Shown piece after piece: positions 55,088-62,807 of a stretch of 64,000 nt of DNA (within the stretch, counting starts at the first letter, position 1; every line of letters begins with the position of its first letter). The notes under the pieces were generated by a model that searched no databases, was not told the origin of the DNA, and saw only the letters and a program-made list of their open reading frames with translations. The translations under genes and the position numbers were made by a program. Source of the DNA: Kordiimonas gwangyangensis DSM 19435 = JCM 12864. Lineage in GTDB: Bacteria > Pseudomonadota > Alphaproteobacteria > Sphingomonadales > Kordiimonadaceae. The stretch covers positions 1-64,000 of the forward strand of contig NZ_AQXF01000001.1 of NCBI RefSeq assembly GCF_000375545.1, in the 5' to 3' direction.

Positions 55088-55212
55088 CTGAATTACCCCA
55101 CCCTTTAGTTTCAGCGTTTCGCTCAGAACGCCCGCACCCGTCGGTACAGGCGTACCCTAGCTGCCCCTCTCACCTTTTGTCATAGCCCATTCTGGCTATA
55201 GATGCCATTTTA

Positions 55213-55755
55213 TTAAATCTGTAAAAAAATTAGGCTGGCGAGCCAGCGCAGGCCCGCCTCGAAGCGCCGTTTGAAGGTCCAGCGGGAGAGGTTAAGCCCT
55301 GTCGCGCGCCTGACTTTCGCCCATGGAATGCGCCCGCCGGTCTCCCCGTCCTGGAAGTGGCAGGCGTAAAAGAGGATACGGCGGTCTTCCACGTCTGGCA
55401 GCAGCAGCAATAGGTCAAGCGTTGGCTGCATGGCGTCAATCTCCGCCGCGGTCGGGCGCGCCCGCATGCGTGCCTGAAAGCTGGTCAGGCCCGCTGTCGC
55501 ATAAGTGCCGCCGTCGGCCAGCATCTCCGGCCACAGGCTGCCGCGCATACGGCTGAACGCGCTTTCACGGTCCGGCAGGCGGCGCAGGGTCCATGTGGCG
55601 GCCACGAAGCGTGCCTCGAGAACCGGCAACAGCGCCGCCTTGTCTGGCCGGGCGCTAAACTCCCGCGCCAGCGCCTTTGCTGTGAACCTGAGCGCCAAGC
55701 GTCCGCTTGTCAGTGTCTCACTGCCCGCTGCACTCATCTTGCTGTTTTCCATCAT
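55213..55755 (-). CDS. DUF6362-like phage protein
   Basis: 180 aa. RFVAATWTLRRLPD near residue 49, SLWPEMLADG, RPTAAEIDAMQPTLDLLLLLPDVEDRRILFYACH and a C-terminal HTH-like end (WAKVRRATGLNLSRWTFKRRFEAGLRWLA) match DUF6362. In alphaproteobacterial prophages such genes usually precede the terminase genes. Here the terminases are 15 kb further along in the same direction. Start ATG with GAGAGGAC upstream. Confidence 0.75.
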   Translation of the reverse strand: MMENSKMSAAGSETLTSGRLALRFTAKALAREFSARPDKAALLPVLEARFVAATWTLRRLPDRESAFSRMRGSLWPEMLADGGTYATAGLTSFQARMRARPTAAEIDAMQPTLDLLLLLPDVEDRRILFYACHFQDGETGGRIPWAKVRRATGLNLSRWTFKRRFEAGLRWLASLIFLQI

Positions 55756-55793
55756 GGCTGTCCTCTCTCGCTCATAGCTTCAAACCTGCCCCA

Positions 55794-56792
55794 TCAGGGG
55801 CGCCGCCAACCCCACGCGGCGGCATACTCATTCATCACCGCATCGGGGATACGGTGGTTGATGCTGCACCGGGGGTCTGGCCCCAGGCTTGTGGCCTCAA
55901 AGACCGGGTGGTCGCGGCCTATGACCCAATTGGCGCTCACGTAGTCACCCCTGAAGCGGCTCGTGGCGTCACCAAGGAAGGCCCGCCAGTCGGCCACGCT
56001 GTCGCGGTCGAACACCCGTTTGGGCGGGGCGGCGGGGTGGGCACTCGCGTGCGCCTTGCCGCGGGATACCGCGCCCAAGCGGGCGTCGCGGGCCTCCAGC
56101 ACCGCCGCGCCATAGTAGGCGAGGCTTTTGGGCGCCCGGCCCACCCGGCCCTCTTCCCGTGCCCGCAAGCGTGCGATGGTGGGCAGCATGTCTGCCACCT
56201 CGTCAGCGCCGGCAGCTTGCCAGCTGGCGACCACAGCGGCGTCCCCTGATTTGCCTTCATCAAGCCCGGCAGCCGCAGCAAGCCGGGCGAGAAGCGCGTC
56301 GTCTAACCCACCGTCCGGCGCTCCTGCTTCCGCCTTTGGTTCTGGAGTCTGGTTTTGGCTTTTGGTTGGCACGCCCGCGCCAAGCCCATCGCCAAGCCCA
56401 TCGCCATCCCCATCGCTAGCCCCAACGCTAGCGGGCTGGCTCACTTTGGCAGACCTGACCGCCTTGGCGCGGCCACCCTTGGCACCGTTGGCGCGGTTTT
56501 TGGCCACCCGCGCCTCAACGCCCCGGTACACCTCGGTCAGTTTCTTCTGCCGCCACTGGCCCCCGGTTGTATCAAAAAATTCGGCCAGTACCGGGCGCAG
56601 TTTTTTCCAGCGCGGTCGGGTCACGCCCACAATGCGCGCCAGCGTTCGGTCACAGTCCTTCAGCGCGCAGCCGCGGGTGCGCCAGGCACACATCAGCAAT
56701 AGCAGGTAAGCGCCATGCTCCTCCGCCGTCAGGTGACGGGTGTCAGCGAGATAGGCGTCCGTGAAAAGGGGGAGCGCGGGGAATTCAGCCAA
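55794..56792 (-). CDS. DUF1376 (YdaU-type) phage replication-associated protein
   Basis: 332 aa from a TTG at 56790-56792. This start gives the typical DUF1376 beginning FPALPLFTDAYLADTRHLTAEEHGAYLLLLM and has GGGGG upstream; the open frame runs further to 56969, but that part contains an 11-bp repeat array and looks non-coding. A variable linker with GDGDGLGDGLGAG precedes a C-terminal domain ending ANWVIGRDHPVFEATS. The DUF1376 family occurs in prophage early regions and is thought to act in replication. Divergent from the repressor. Confidence 0.85.
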   Translation of the reverse strand: MAEFPALPLFTDAYLADTRHLTAEEHGAYLLLLMCAWRTRGCALKDCDRTLARIVGVTRPRWKKLRPVLAEFFDTTGGQWRQKKLTEVYRGVEARVAKNRANGAKGGRAKAVRSAKVSQPASVGASDGDGDGLGDGLGAGVPTKSQNQTPEPKAEAGAPDGGLDDALLARLAAAAGLDEGKSGDAAVVASWQAAGADEVADMLPTIARLRAREEGRVGRAPKSLAYYGAAVLEARDARLGAVSRGKAHASAHPAAPPKRVFDRDSVADWRAFLGDATSRFRGDYVSANWVIGRDHPVFEATSLGPDPRCSINHRIPDAVMNEYAAAWGWRRP

Positions 56793-56827
56793 GGCGATAT
56801 GCCCCCGTGGCGGACGGGGTGGCTCTC

Positions 56828-56866
56828 CGCACAAAGGCCGCACACATGCCGCACAGTCTTTGCACA
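56828..56866. repeat. Four 11-bp phased CGCACA repeats
   Basis: CGCACA begins at 56828, 56839 and 56850, and TGCACA at 56861, exactly 11 bp apart, between the DUF1376 start and the operator sites. It matches in period and core the five-unit array at 22767-22821. Confidence 0.75.
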
Positions 56867-56998
56867 CAGGTGCGTGCCAGCGCACGACCCTGCGCCCGCG
56901 GCTCACTCCCCTGCTCAATTTTTCGGCCATGGCCACCCGCAACGCGCCGGGTTTTGCCCTTTGGCACAATTCTGTTTGACTCGATCATGTTTATATGA

Positions 56999-57013
56999 TT
57001 ACGTTATTCGTAA
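56999..57013. promoter_or_regulatory. Operator-like palindrome TTACG-TTATT-CGTAA upstream of the repressor
   Basis: A 15-bp site 70 bp before the repressor ATG and 207 bp before the DUF1376 start. Twenty-one bases around it (TGATTACG...CGTAACTT) are identical to those around the site at 58635. Confidence 0.7.
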
Positions 57014-57029
57014 CTTAATGCAAGGAAAA

Positions 57030-57044
57030 TTACACTTAACGTAA
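57030..57044. promoter_or_regulatory. Second operator-like site TTACA-N5-CGTAA
   Basis: One mismatch from the TTACG-N5-CGTAA pattern, 31 bp (about three helical turns) from the first site and 39 bp before the repressor ATG. Paired sites fit cooperative repressor binding. Confidence 0.5.
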
Positions 57045-57082
57045 CTCAACCCGGGTTATGCCCGTGTAATACAGGAAGCAAC

Positions 57083-57775
57083 ATGCCGAAACAGGATTGG
57101 ATCAGAGCCACCCTCAAGGAACGCTCCCTCAAACTGAAGGACGTGGCAGCCGCGCTCAAAATCCCGCCGCCACGGGTGACCGACATTCTGGGCGGCAAGC
57201 GCGGCGTACAGGCGGACGAGGTGGAACGCCTTGCCGATATGCTGGGCCTCAGCCCGCGCTCGCTGCTCCGCAGCCTCGAGGACGGCAAACGCACCATCGT
57301 GCCGGGGGACGAAGGCGCGCCGCCGGTACCGCTCGCGGGCATGCTCTATGGTGATGGCACCCTTGCGCCCCTTGAGGAAGACTTCCCCTACAGCGAAGTT
57401 GCGGCCCCGCCCGGTGCCGCCACCAGCGAAGGACTGGCCTGCTATGTGATGGCAGACGGCACCATGGGCAGCCTGGTGCGAAAAGGCAGCCTTGTGATCA
57501 CCGCTGACCCGCGCCAGCATTATGCGCCCATTGTGCCGGGGCAGGTGTTTGTGCTGGCCCTTGGGGACGGGCGGCAGGTGATGCGCCAATATGTGAAAAC
57601 CGCCGGCGGGCAGGATATGCTGCGCGGTGGGGCGGACGCGGTGGAACCCTCTGAAAGTTATAGCTTTTCGCTGCTGCCCGAAGCGCTGGCGGGTGCGTCT
57701 AAAGGGCGGCTTGGTGTCGGGGATATCACCGGTGTGGTGATGTGGGTTCACACGCCCATGCTCAAGGAAGCCTGA
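57083..57775 (+). CDS. Phage-type repressor: HTH plus S24/LexA-like domain with altered catalytic residues
   Basis: 230 aa. An N-terminal helix-turn-helix (LKDVAAALKIPPPRVTDILGGKRG, about residues 18-41) is followed by a LexA/CI-like C-terminal domain. In the usual G-x-S-M catalytic loop the sequence is ADGTMGSL, with Thr127 in place of Ser. The region of the catalytic Lys reads VMRQY, with Arg168. So self-cleavage on DNA damage is doubtful and the protein may be a stable repressor. It sits in the expected place beside DUF1376 and next to palindromic operators. Confidence 0.8.
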   Translation: MPKQDWIRATLKERSLKLKDVAAALKIPPPRVTDILGGKRGVQADEVERLADMLGLSPRSLLRSLEDGKRTIVPGDEGAPPVPLAGMLYGDGTLAPLEEDFPYSEVAAPPGAATSEGLACYVMADGTMGSLVRKGSLVITADPRQHYAPIVPGQVFVLALGDGRQVMRQYVKTAGGQDMLRGGADAVEPSESYSFSLLPEALAGASKGRLGVGDITGVVMWVHTPMLKEA

Positions 57776-57781
57776 CGCGCC

Positions 57782-58513
57782 TCACTCGTCCGCTGCCGTA
57801 CCCTCGCGGGCACGGATGGCACCGTTGACCATGGATACGAACCGCTCATTGCGCGCGGTGCGTTTGCAGCGGATACGCATGTCGATGGTGACATAGGGCT
57901 CGTCCGACAGGCGGCGGACTTTGGGGGCCAGATCCGGCTCATTTGATAGCGCCAGCTCCCCAAGCGGGATCGCCTCCACCCGGCCGGAAAGCAGCATGGC
58001 AATGAGGCTCTGGAAATTGGGGGCGAAGGTGCGCTCAGCCGCGCCAAAAATGACTTTGCCAGTCATCATGTCAGCACCGTCAATGGTGCCGAAGGTTCTG
58101 ATATCCTCATGCTTCTGCACCGGACTGTCTGCCAGCACATAAATCCAGAACGGGCTGGCGTAGAATACGTCAGAGACCACGTCGGGCTCACCCTCACCAT
58201 TGCGGGGTGCCACGATACAGTCGTCACGGCTGGCGCCATATTGGCTGATCGCGCGCTTGAGCGGCAGGTAACGTACCACCACCGGCTGTTCAAGCTGAGC
58301 CAGCAGCCTCGACAGGACACGCTCTGCCGGAATATCGGCAACTTCCTTGCCCGTGAAACTGTCGGCACCGCCCTTATAGTAGCTGATGGGGCGATAGAGG
58401 AGGATGGTTTCCTCAGCATCACTGTCCTCAGCCTGCATGGCAGCCAGGGCCGGTGACACAAGTGCCGCCAATCCTATTCCACCAACCAGCCATGCCCGGA
58501 TGCGAGCCAGCAT
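57782..58513 (-). CDS. Orphan periplasmic solute-binding-like protein, paralog 2
   Basis: 243 aa from ATG at 58511-58513, with GGAAGGG upstream and a clear signal peptide (LVGGIGLAALVSPALA). The mature part has TILLYRPISYYKGGADSFTG, an AVSRLLAQLEQP-like segment, VFYASPFWIYVLAD and the C-terminal RIRCKRTARNERFVSMVN, which is the same CxxTxxNxxFV pattern as in the paralogs at 62804 and the right edge. It is shorter than usual. Two operator-like sites 88-136 bp upstream suggest control by the S24-type repressor. Ligand unknown. Confidence 0.7.
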   Translation of the reverse strand: MLARIRAWLVGGIGLAALVSPALAAMQAEDSDAEETILLYRPISYYKGGADSFTGKEVADIPAERVLSRLLAQLEQPVVVRYLPLKRAISQYGASRDDCIVAPRNGEGEPDVVSDVFYASPFWIYVLADSPVQKHEDIRTFGTIDGADMMTGKVIFGAAERTFAPNFQSLIAMLLSGRVEAIPLGELALSNEPDLAPKVRRLSDEPYVTIDMRIRCKRTARNERFVSMVNGAIRAREGTAADE

Positions 58514-58600
58514 GAACCCTTCCCAATACGCCAAATGTAGCAATGCCTCAGAAAGTGTTACCATAACGCACAGTGGTTACCATTCGTTTAACGCCATAAT

Positions 58601-58615
58601 TTACATATTTCGTAA
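58601..58615. promoter_or_regulatory. Operator-like site TTACA-TATTT-CGTAA
   Basis: One mismatch from the repressor-operator pattern, about 88 bp upstream of the solute-binding-like start at 58513 and 34 bp from the next site. Confidence 0.45.
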
Positions 58616-58634
58616 TTTATTACTTGACCACTGA

Positions 58635-58649
58635 TTACGTTATTCGTAA
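58635..58649. promoter_or_regulatory. Operator-like palindrome TTACG-TTATT-CGTAA
   Basis: Identical with its flanks (21 bp) to the site before the repressor gene at 56999. It overlaps a possible rightward promoter. Confidence 0.65.
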
Positions 58650-59044
58650 CTTTATCTCACCAACACCGGTGGACACGGTGGGGTGAGGAGCAAGGCGATC
58701 AAGGGACGGTAAGGCCATTTGGCCCACACCTCCCCGCCCGGAAGACAAGGGCTGGCGCCACCGCCATAGGGTGCTGGCCCCTCTCCAAATCCCCGAGGAA
58801 TGGCCAGGCTGCCGCCCCCAGGCACAGGCCAGCCCCCTCGCGGTTACGGCGCACGGTCGCGCCGTATCACCCCACTGCACCATCTGGTGATGGTATCCGC
58901 GAACCACCCTCCCCGCCGCGCCAGCGCACTTGGCCGGTCAGGCGAGAGGGGCGGATGAAGATGCAGCCAACTGCGGCATCCCGGCGGGTGGGGCCCTCCT
59001 CCCACCCCACCCGTTTCGGGACGCACGAGTGCGAAGGAGCCGCC

Positions 59045-59458
59045 ATGCGCGACCAGACCGCCTTCAGGCAAGCCGAGCTCGCGGCAGGGAAAGCAGGCAG
59101 GCGGCACCACTGGCGGCTGGCGGACATGATGGCGGACACGGTGACAGACCTGATGCTGAAAGGCTGGTTTATGCGGTTTTTCATGGAAGGGGAGCGCCTG
59201 CCCATATGCCCGCGCCGGCGTATGTTATGGCTTGTTGAAGTGCGCGCGGGCTTCAGCGGAAGCCGCGACAGCCTCGGCACACTCATGGCCAGCGCGGCCA
59301 TCCGGCGGGAGGCGCTCAGGCTCAAACGTTTGAAAAGCGTGCGGCGCAAACTGGAAGGCCGAAAGCGCATCGGCGGGGCATACAGCCATGACGGTCATAG
59401 CGAGGTGGCAGGTATGCCGGTAAGCGAGGCCGGTGAAACCCCGCAGCACCGAAGTTAG
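59045..59458 (+). CDS. Hypothetical basic protein, 137 aa
   Basis: Not recognised. ATG at 59045 has AAGGAG at good spacing. The protein is Arg/Lys-rich and helical (HHWRLADMMADTVTDLMLKGWFMRFFMEGERLP), with a basic middle (REALRLKRLKSVRRKLEGRKR). It has no signal or membrane segment, so a cytoplasmic nucleic-acid-binding role is possible. It lies just right of the operator-like sites. Confidence 0.55.
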   Translation: MRDQTAFRQAELAAGKAGRRHHWRLADMMADTVTDLMLKGWFMRFFMEGERLPICPRRRMLWLVEVRAGFSGSRDSLGTLMASAAIRREALRLKRLKSVRRKLEGRKRIGGAYSHDGHSEVAGMPVSEAGETPQHRS

Positions 59459-59915
59459 ATACAATTTTATCATCCCCATTCCCAAATTCCGCTGCCCGCG
59501 CGTCATAGGAAACACAGGACTAAAACCAGTGTCGGCTTTTCCCCCTTTTTAGCCGCACCCGGTGCACCCCTGCTGGTACTTTTCGGGCCCTGATTCTCCC
59601 ACCCTTTGGACGGAGCCCGATAAACTCCGGCACCAGTGGGGATGTGGCGGGCCGAGCGATCGGCTGGTGAAAAAGCCGGGGGTGACATGGGATCCTCGTC
59701 CCGCGAAACCCTCGGCTTACCCGTGCCGCATTAGTGGAATATTTTCCCAAGCCACTACATCTTTGGTTTAGCAGCGTCACATATTTGTGATTGTGTTCAA
59801 ACATCCCTTTGCAAGCGCGAAAACATTACGACATACTGCAGACCGGGTCGGCAATTACCCCATCATCGCAACGCCGGCCCGATTGGCGCTTGCGCGCGCG
59901 AAAGCAATGGCGCCA

Positions 59916-59945
59916 GGGGGCTTGGGCCCGGAACAGCCCAGCCCC
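59916..59945. repeat. Strong inverted repeat in a gene-free region
   Basis: GGGGGCTTGGGC pairs with GCCCAGCCCCC with one bulged base and an 8-base loop. No T run follows in either direction. Confidence 0.55.
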
Positions 59946-60032
59946 CGAGCGATGAGGGGCCAAAACCCCATATCCCGGAATATGGTTAATTTTAACGATT
60001 GGCACCCGCTGGCCACCGCAAAGGCGGCGCGC

Positions 60033-60061
60033 CCTCCCCACACCCTTTTGGCATGGGGAGG
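60033..60061 (-). terminator. Possible terminator of the usp-membrane protein pair
   Basis: An 8-bp perfect stem CCTCCCCA / TGGGGAGG with a 13-base loop begins 13 bp after the 60075 stop on the minus strand. No T run. Confidence 0.4.
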
Positions 60062-60074
60062 TGAAAATGATTAT

Positions 60075-60356
60075 TCAATCATTAGTAGCATTTGCGTGTG
60101 AAGCCATCAGGTCGACCTCCATGGTATATGCCCGCTTGCAACAGGCGTAGAGCACCCATGTTTCAATGATGCCCGCAAGCGCATAAGCGATGGTCTGGAC
60201 CCAGCCGCTGGTGAAGAAATAACACATGGCGACCATGATGACCGCCGCCTCCGCGCCGAGGAAGACGGTCATGATCAGCGCGCCAAAGGCGGCCGATGGG
60301 CTGATGCGGCGCGGCGCGGCGTTTGTCTGTTCTTGAGTGGTGGTTGCTACAGTCAT
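60075..60356 (-). CDS. Small membrane protein, 93 aa
   Basis: Starts at ATG 60354-60356 with GGAGGG seven bases upstream; a longer open frame upstream is the out-of-frame end of the stress-protein gene. It has a polar Thr/Gln-rich N-terminus (MTVATTTQEQTN) and two close hydrophobic helices (AALGALIMTVFLG-type and VQTIAYALAGIIETWVLY) with a CC pair. It is the second gene after usp, one base apart, so the two are co-transcribed. Function unknown. Confidence 0.75.
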   Translation of the reverse strand: MTVATTTQEQTNAAPRRISPSAAFGALIMTVFLGAEAAVIMVAMCYFFTSGWVQTIAYALAGIIETWVLYACCKRAYTMEVDLMASHANATND

Positions 60357-60357
60357 T

Positions 60358-61197
60358 TCAAATCCCTCCAAAAAGGATGTCGTGCCCGGTGGGCAATATA
60401 TGGTTGAGACCGAAAGCGGGTGCGGCAGGGCGCGTGCTTTCGCGGTCAAGGACGATGATTTCCGATTGGGTTTCCCGCGCGTGCAGGGACACGGTTTCAA
60501 GGCTGCCGTCTTCCACGGGGCGGAAGTGCAGCGCAGTGCGGCCAATGCCGGAATCAAAGGCATGCCGCCGCACGCGCGAGAGCGAGCAGCGCAGCAGGAA
60601 CCTGGACGCGGCAAACCGCATGCGTCCCATGGCACGGACGGCTGACCGCCCGCGCGCCCTATCCGGCACGCGGTAAAGCACATGCGCGTGCGGCGACAGG
60701 CCAAGCGCGGCCACAAGCGGCATGACACCTTCAAGCATGCGCCGTGGTTTGAGCGCCAGGAGCACATGATGCACGAGCCGGCGTTCACTGCCCGCCAGCA
60801 GCACAGCACCGCGGTAAGCTGTCAGCACCCGGTCAAGAATGCTGGGGCCGAAGACGGGGGCCTCCACCGTACTTTCGCGTTTGCCCAGTACCACAACATC
60901 CGCGGCCACAAGATCCGCCCATTCCACCACCCGGTCCGAAATACGGCCATGGGTCATGACATGGGAGCGGAAGTTCGGGCGCACGCTGTCCGGCAGGCGG
61001 TGCAACATGGCGGTGATATTCTCCTCCGCTGTTTGCGAAGGGGTGGGGCCAAAGCGGCGCAACTCCGGCAGCGGCACCAGGGGAGCCACATGCAGGATAT
61101 GCAGCATGGCACCGGTTTGGCGGGCCAACTGCACCGCGCGGTGAAAGGCGGTTTCGCACCGGGCCGTCAGATCGGTCGCGAGCAGGATGTTTCTCAT
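60358..61197 (-). CDS. Universal stress protein, tandem-domain
   Basis: 279 aa from ATG at 61195-61197 with GGGAGG upstream. The first Usp domain (1-140) is typical: RNILLATDLTARCETAF, LHILHVAP and a C-terminal GAVLLAGSE loop. The second half (about 145-279) starts VHHVLLALKPR and is more diverged, ending GHDILFGG. The ATP-binding G-x2-G-x9-G pattern is not clear in either half. Tandem Usps act in stress or starvation. Downstream lies a small membrane protein in the same transcript. Confidence 0.8.
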   Translation of the reverse strand: MRNILLATDLTARCETAFHRAVQLARQTGAMLHILHVAPLVPLPELRRFGPTPSQTAEENITAMLHRLPDSVRPNFRSHVMTHGRISDRVVEWADLVAADVVVLGKRESTVEAPVFGPSILDRVLTAYRGAVLLAGSERRLVHHVLLALKPRRMLEGVMPLVAALGLSPHAHVLYRVPDRARGRSAVRAMGRMRFAASRFLLRCSLSRVRRHAFDSGIGRTALHFRPVEDGSLETVSLHARETQSEIIVLDRESTRPAAPAFGLNHILPTGHDILFGGI

Positions 61198-61370
61198 ACG
61201 CGCCTCCCGCGGCTTGAAGCCATCCGGCAGTGCGACACGCGGGACACACGGCACCCGCTTATCAGGATAGAGGTCATGGCAATCCCCATGATCGAAAGGA
61301 ACGGGGTACTGCGGCATATGCCATCACCCTCAAACGGGCGTCAGGCGGCCATCAGTACAGCGACAGTCTT

Positions 61371-61796
61371 TCAAACAGGGGTAATGGGGGGTGCGCGCGG
61401 GTGGCGCGAGGTCAGCGCAAGGCTTTGCGCCGTGCTGTCAGACGGGTTGCCGACGGCTGCCGCCAAACGCGCGGCAAAATCAAAGTCCTGCGCGGCAGGC
61501 AGGGTGGCAACGTCAAAGCCCGGTTCGCCGGTACTTTCCTCCGGCTCCATGCCGTTCAGGTTAGACAGGTCCCGACTGGGGGCGGACTGCTGCTGGCGCG
61601 CGAGGAATTTGGTGGTGGCGTTCAGCACGTCGATCGCGCGCTGCTCAGGGCTTGTGGGCGCCCTCAGGCCCGCATCATAGTGTAGCGCAGGGGTGTCGTA
61701 GGGTTTGGCAAGCGAAACAAATGCCATCAGCATCATCACCACAAGGGTCATGATGAAACCGGGACGGCCACTTTCTGTCTGCTGGTGCGTTTGCAC
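61371..61796 (-). CDS. Hypothetical single-pass protein, 141 aa
   Basis: Not recognised. A GTG at 61794-61796 with AGGG upstream is the likeliest start; the frame runs to 61853. One membrane helix (IMTLVVMMLMAFVSLA) near residue 15 is followed by a polar, Pro/Ala-rich outside or cytoplasmic tail with little predicted structure. It could be a small anchor protein. Coding confidence is moderate. Confidence 0.5.
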   Translation of the reverse strand: MQTHQQTESGRPGFIMTLVVMMLMAFVSLAKPYDTPALHYDAGLRAPTSPEQRAIDVLNATTKFLARQQQSAPSRDLSNLNGMEPEESTGEPGFDVATLPAAQDFDFAARLAAAVGNPSDSTAQSLALTSRHPRAPPITPV

Positions 61797-62219
61797 GGTT
61801 ACCCTGACAACTGCCTGCGCCTGATTGCGCCTTCCAAATATAACACTTCGCACGGCGACTACAACGGCCCGTGTGCGCGGCGATAGGCGAAGCGCTGCTG
61901 GGCGACTGAAAAAATCAAAGCGGCACCGGGGGGATGCCGCCTCGAGAAAAAGAAACGCCTGCGGGTGCTTTGCCCGCCCTATCCTCGCCCTTTTGTCGCC
62001 ACTCGGGCATCGCCGGGTCTCGTGTTTGCTGTGCTCGCGTCACAGCTTGGTGCTTGGTGATTCTGACCGTAGCGACAAAGCGCCGCACCACCTACGCCCA
62101 TGCGACAGACCGCACCGGCGCTGCGGTAAACGGAAGGTTATAGATGAAACTGTTTTGAGCATGCCGCGCGGCCCGCTAGGCTCTGGGCAGATTTACCCGC
62201 TACCGCACTGAGGCAAGGC
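61797..62219. other. 423-bp gap with no convincing gene
   Basis: Several short frames exist on both strands but none has a good start, codon use or recognisable product. It should hold the promoters of the divergent 61371 and 62220 genes. No hairpin or palindrome of note was seen. Confidence 0.35.
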
Positions 62220-62807
62220 TTGCTCGACACCCTCACACATATCCCCAATTTTGTCTGGACCCTGCCGCTCAGTATCATTCTGGCCGTGATCCTGCACCGG
62301 TCCGCCGCGCGTGAACCGGTGAGCACGACAGACGGCTGGACCACGCTGAGCCACGGCGGTGCCGCCAAGCTCCTCAGCATCATAGGCGTGGTTTTAGGCA
62401 TCTTGCTCATCGCCTATGGGGTGGAGACAGTGCTCGGCTACAGCGGTTGGCCTGACGGGGTGATCGCGCTCTCGTGCGGCTTCCTCGCTTTCATCATGAT
62501 CTCGTCTTACTGGGCGGTGTTTCGCCGCAGCCTTGCCTACAAGCGGGACGGCATCATGGCGGGCAAGGGCCACCACAGCCGCTTCATTCCCTGGGCGGAG
62601 GTCAGCGCATTCAAACGCGGTTTCTTCCGTGGCCCTCACCTCCGGCTCAAGGACGGTGAGGTGATCAAGGTGTCGCCGGTGCTGATCGGCTATAACGGTT
62701 TTGTCCGGACGCTTGCGCGGCAGCATGTGCGAGGGGCAGACAGGGAACTGGCAAAAACGGGCGGCGACAACACTGGCACCAGCGCTGATTACTGGCTCGA
62801 CGATTAA
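62220..62807 (+). CDS. Membrane protein with PH-like domain, 195 aa
   Basis: A TTG start at 62220 with GAGG upstream is likely. Three hydrophobic segments (about residues 8-27, 50-72 and 78-100) are followed by a C-terminal domain (AYKRDGIMAGKG..SRFIPWAEVSAFKRG...LRLKDGEVIKV) that resembles bacterial PH-like domains. Such proteins are common and of unknown function. Its stop overlaps the convergent solute-binding-like gene by 4 bp. Confidence 0.7.
   Translation: MLDTLTHIPNFVWTLPLSIILAVILHRSAAREPVSTTDGWTTLSHGGAAKLLSIIGVVLGILLIAYGVETVLGYSGWPDGVIALSCGFLAFIMISSYWAVFRRSLAYKRDGIMAGKGHHSRFIPWAEVSAFKRGFFRGPHLRLKDGEVIKVSPVLIGYNGFVRTLARQHVRGADRELAKTGGDNTGTSADYWLDD

Larger units (their letters stand above)
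58514..59044. other. 531-bp region with operator sites and no clear gene
   Basis: GC-rich after 58,660, with no frame of convincing coding character. Operator-like sites lie at 58601-58615 and 58635-58649. A possible promoter (TTGACC, 17 bp, TAACTT at 58624-58652) overlaps the second site and points right, toward the 59045 gene. The remainder shows nothing recognised. Confidence 0.4.
59459..60074. other. 616-bp region without a recognised gene
   Basis: Between the convergent 59045 and 60075 genes. It has mixed GC and poor coding signal in all frames. A strong inverted repeat GGGGGCTTGGGC / GCCCAGCCCCC lies at 59916-59945. A terminator-like stem CCTCCCCA / TGGGGAGG is at 60033-60061, close to the end of the 60075 gene. 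It could hold a small RNA, but nothing was identified. Confidence 0.4.

Noticed and set aside
56793-56969. N-terminal extension of the DUF1376 protein
   Set aside because: It would be Cys/Arg-rich and encoded across the 11-bp repeat array. Family members start at FPALPL, right after the TTG with a ribosome binding site.
60357-60809. Long N-terminal extension of the 93-aa membrane protein
   Set aside because: Overlaps the well-supported Usp gene out of frame. ATG at 60354-60356 has GGAGGG upstream.
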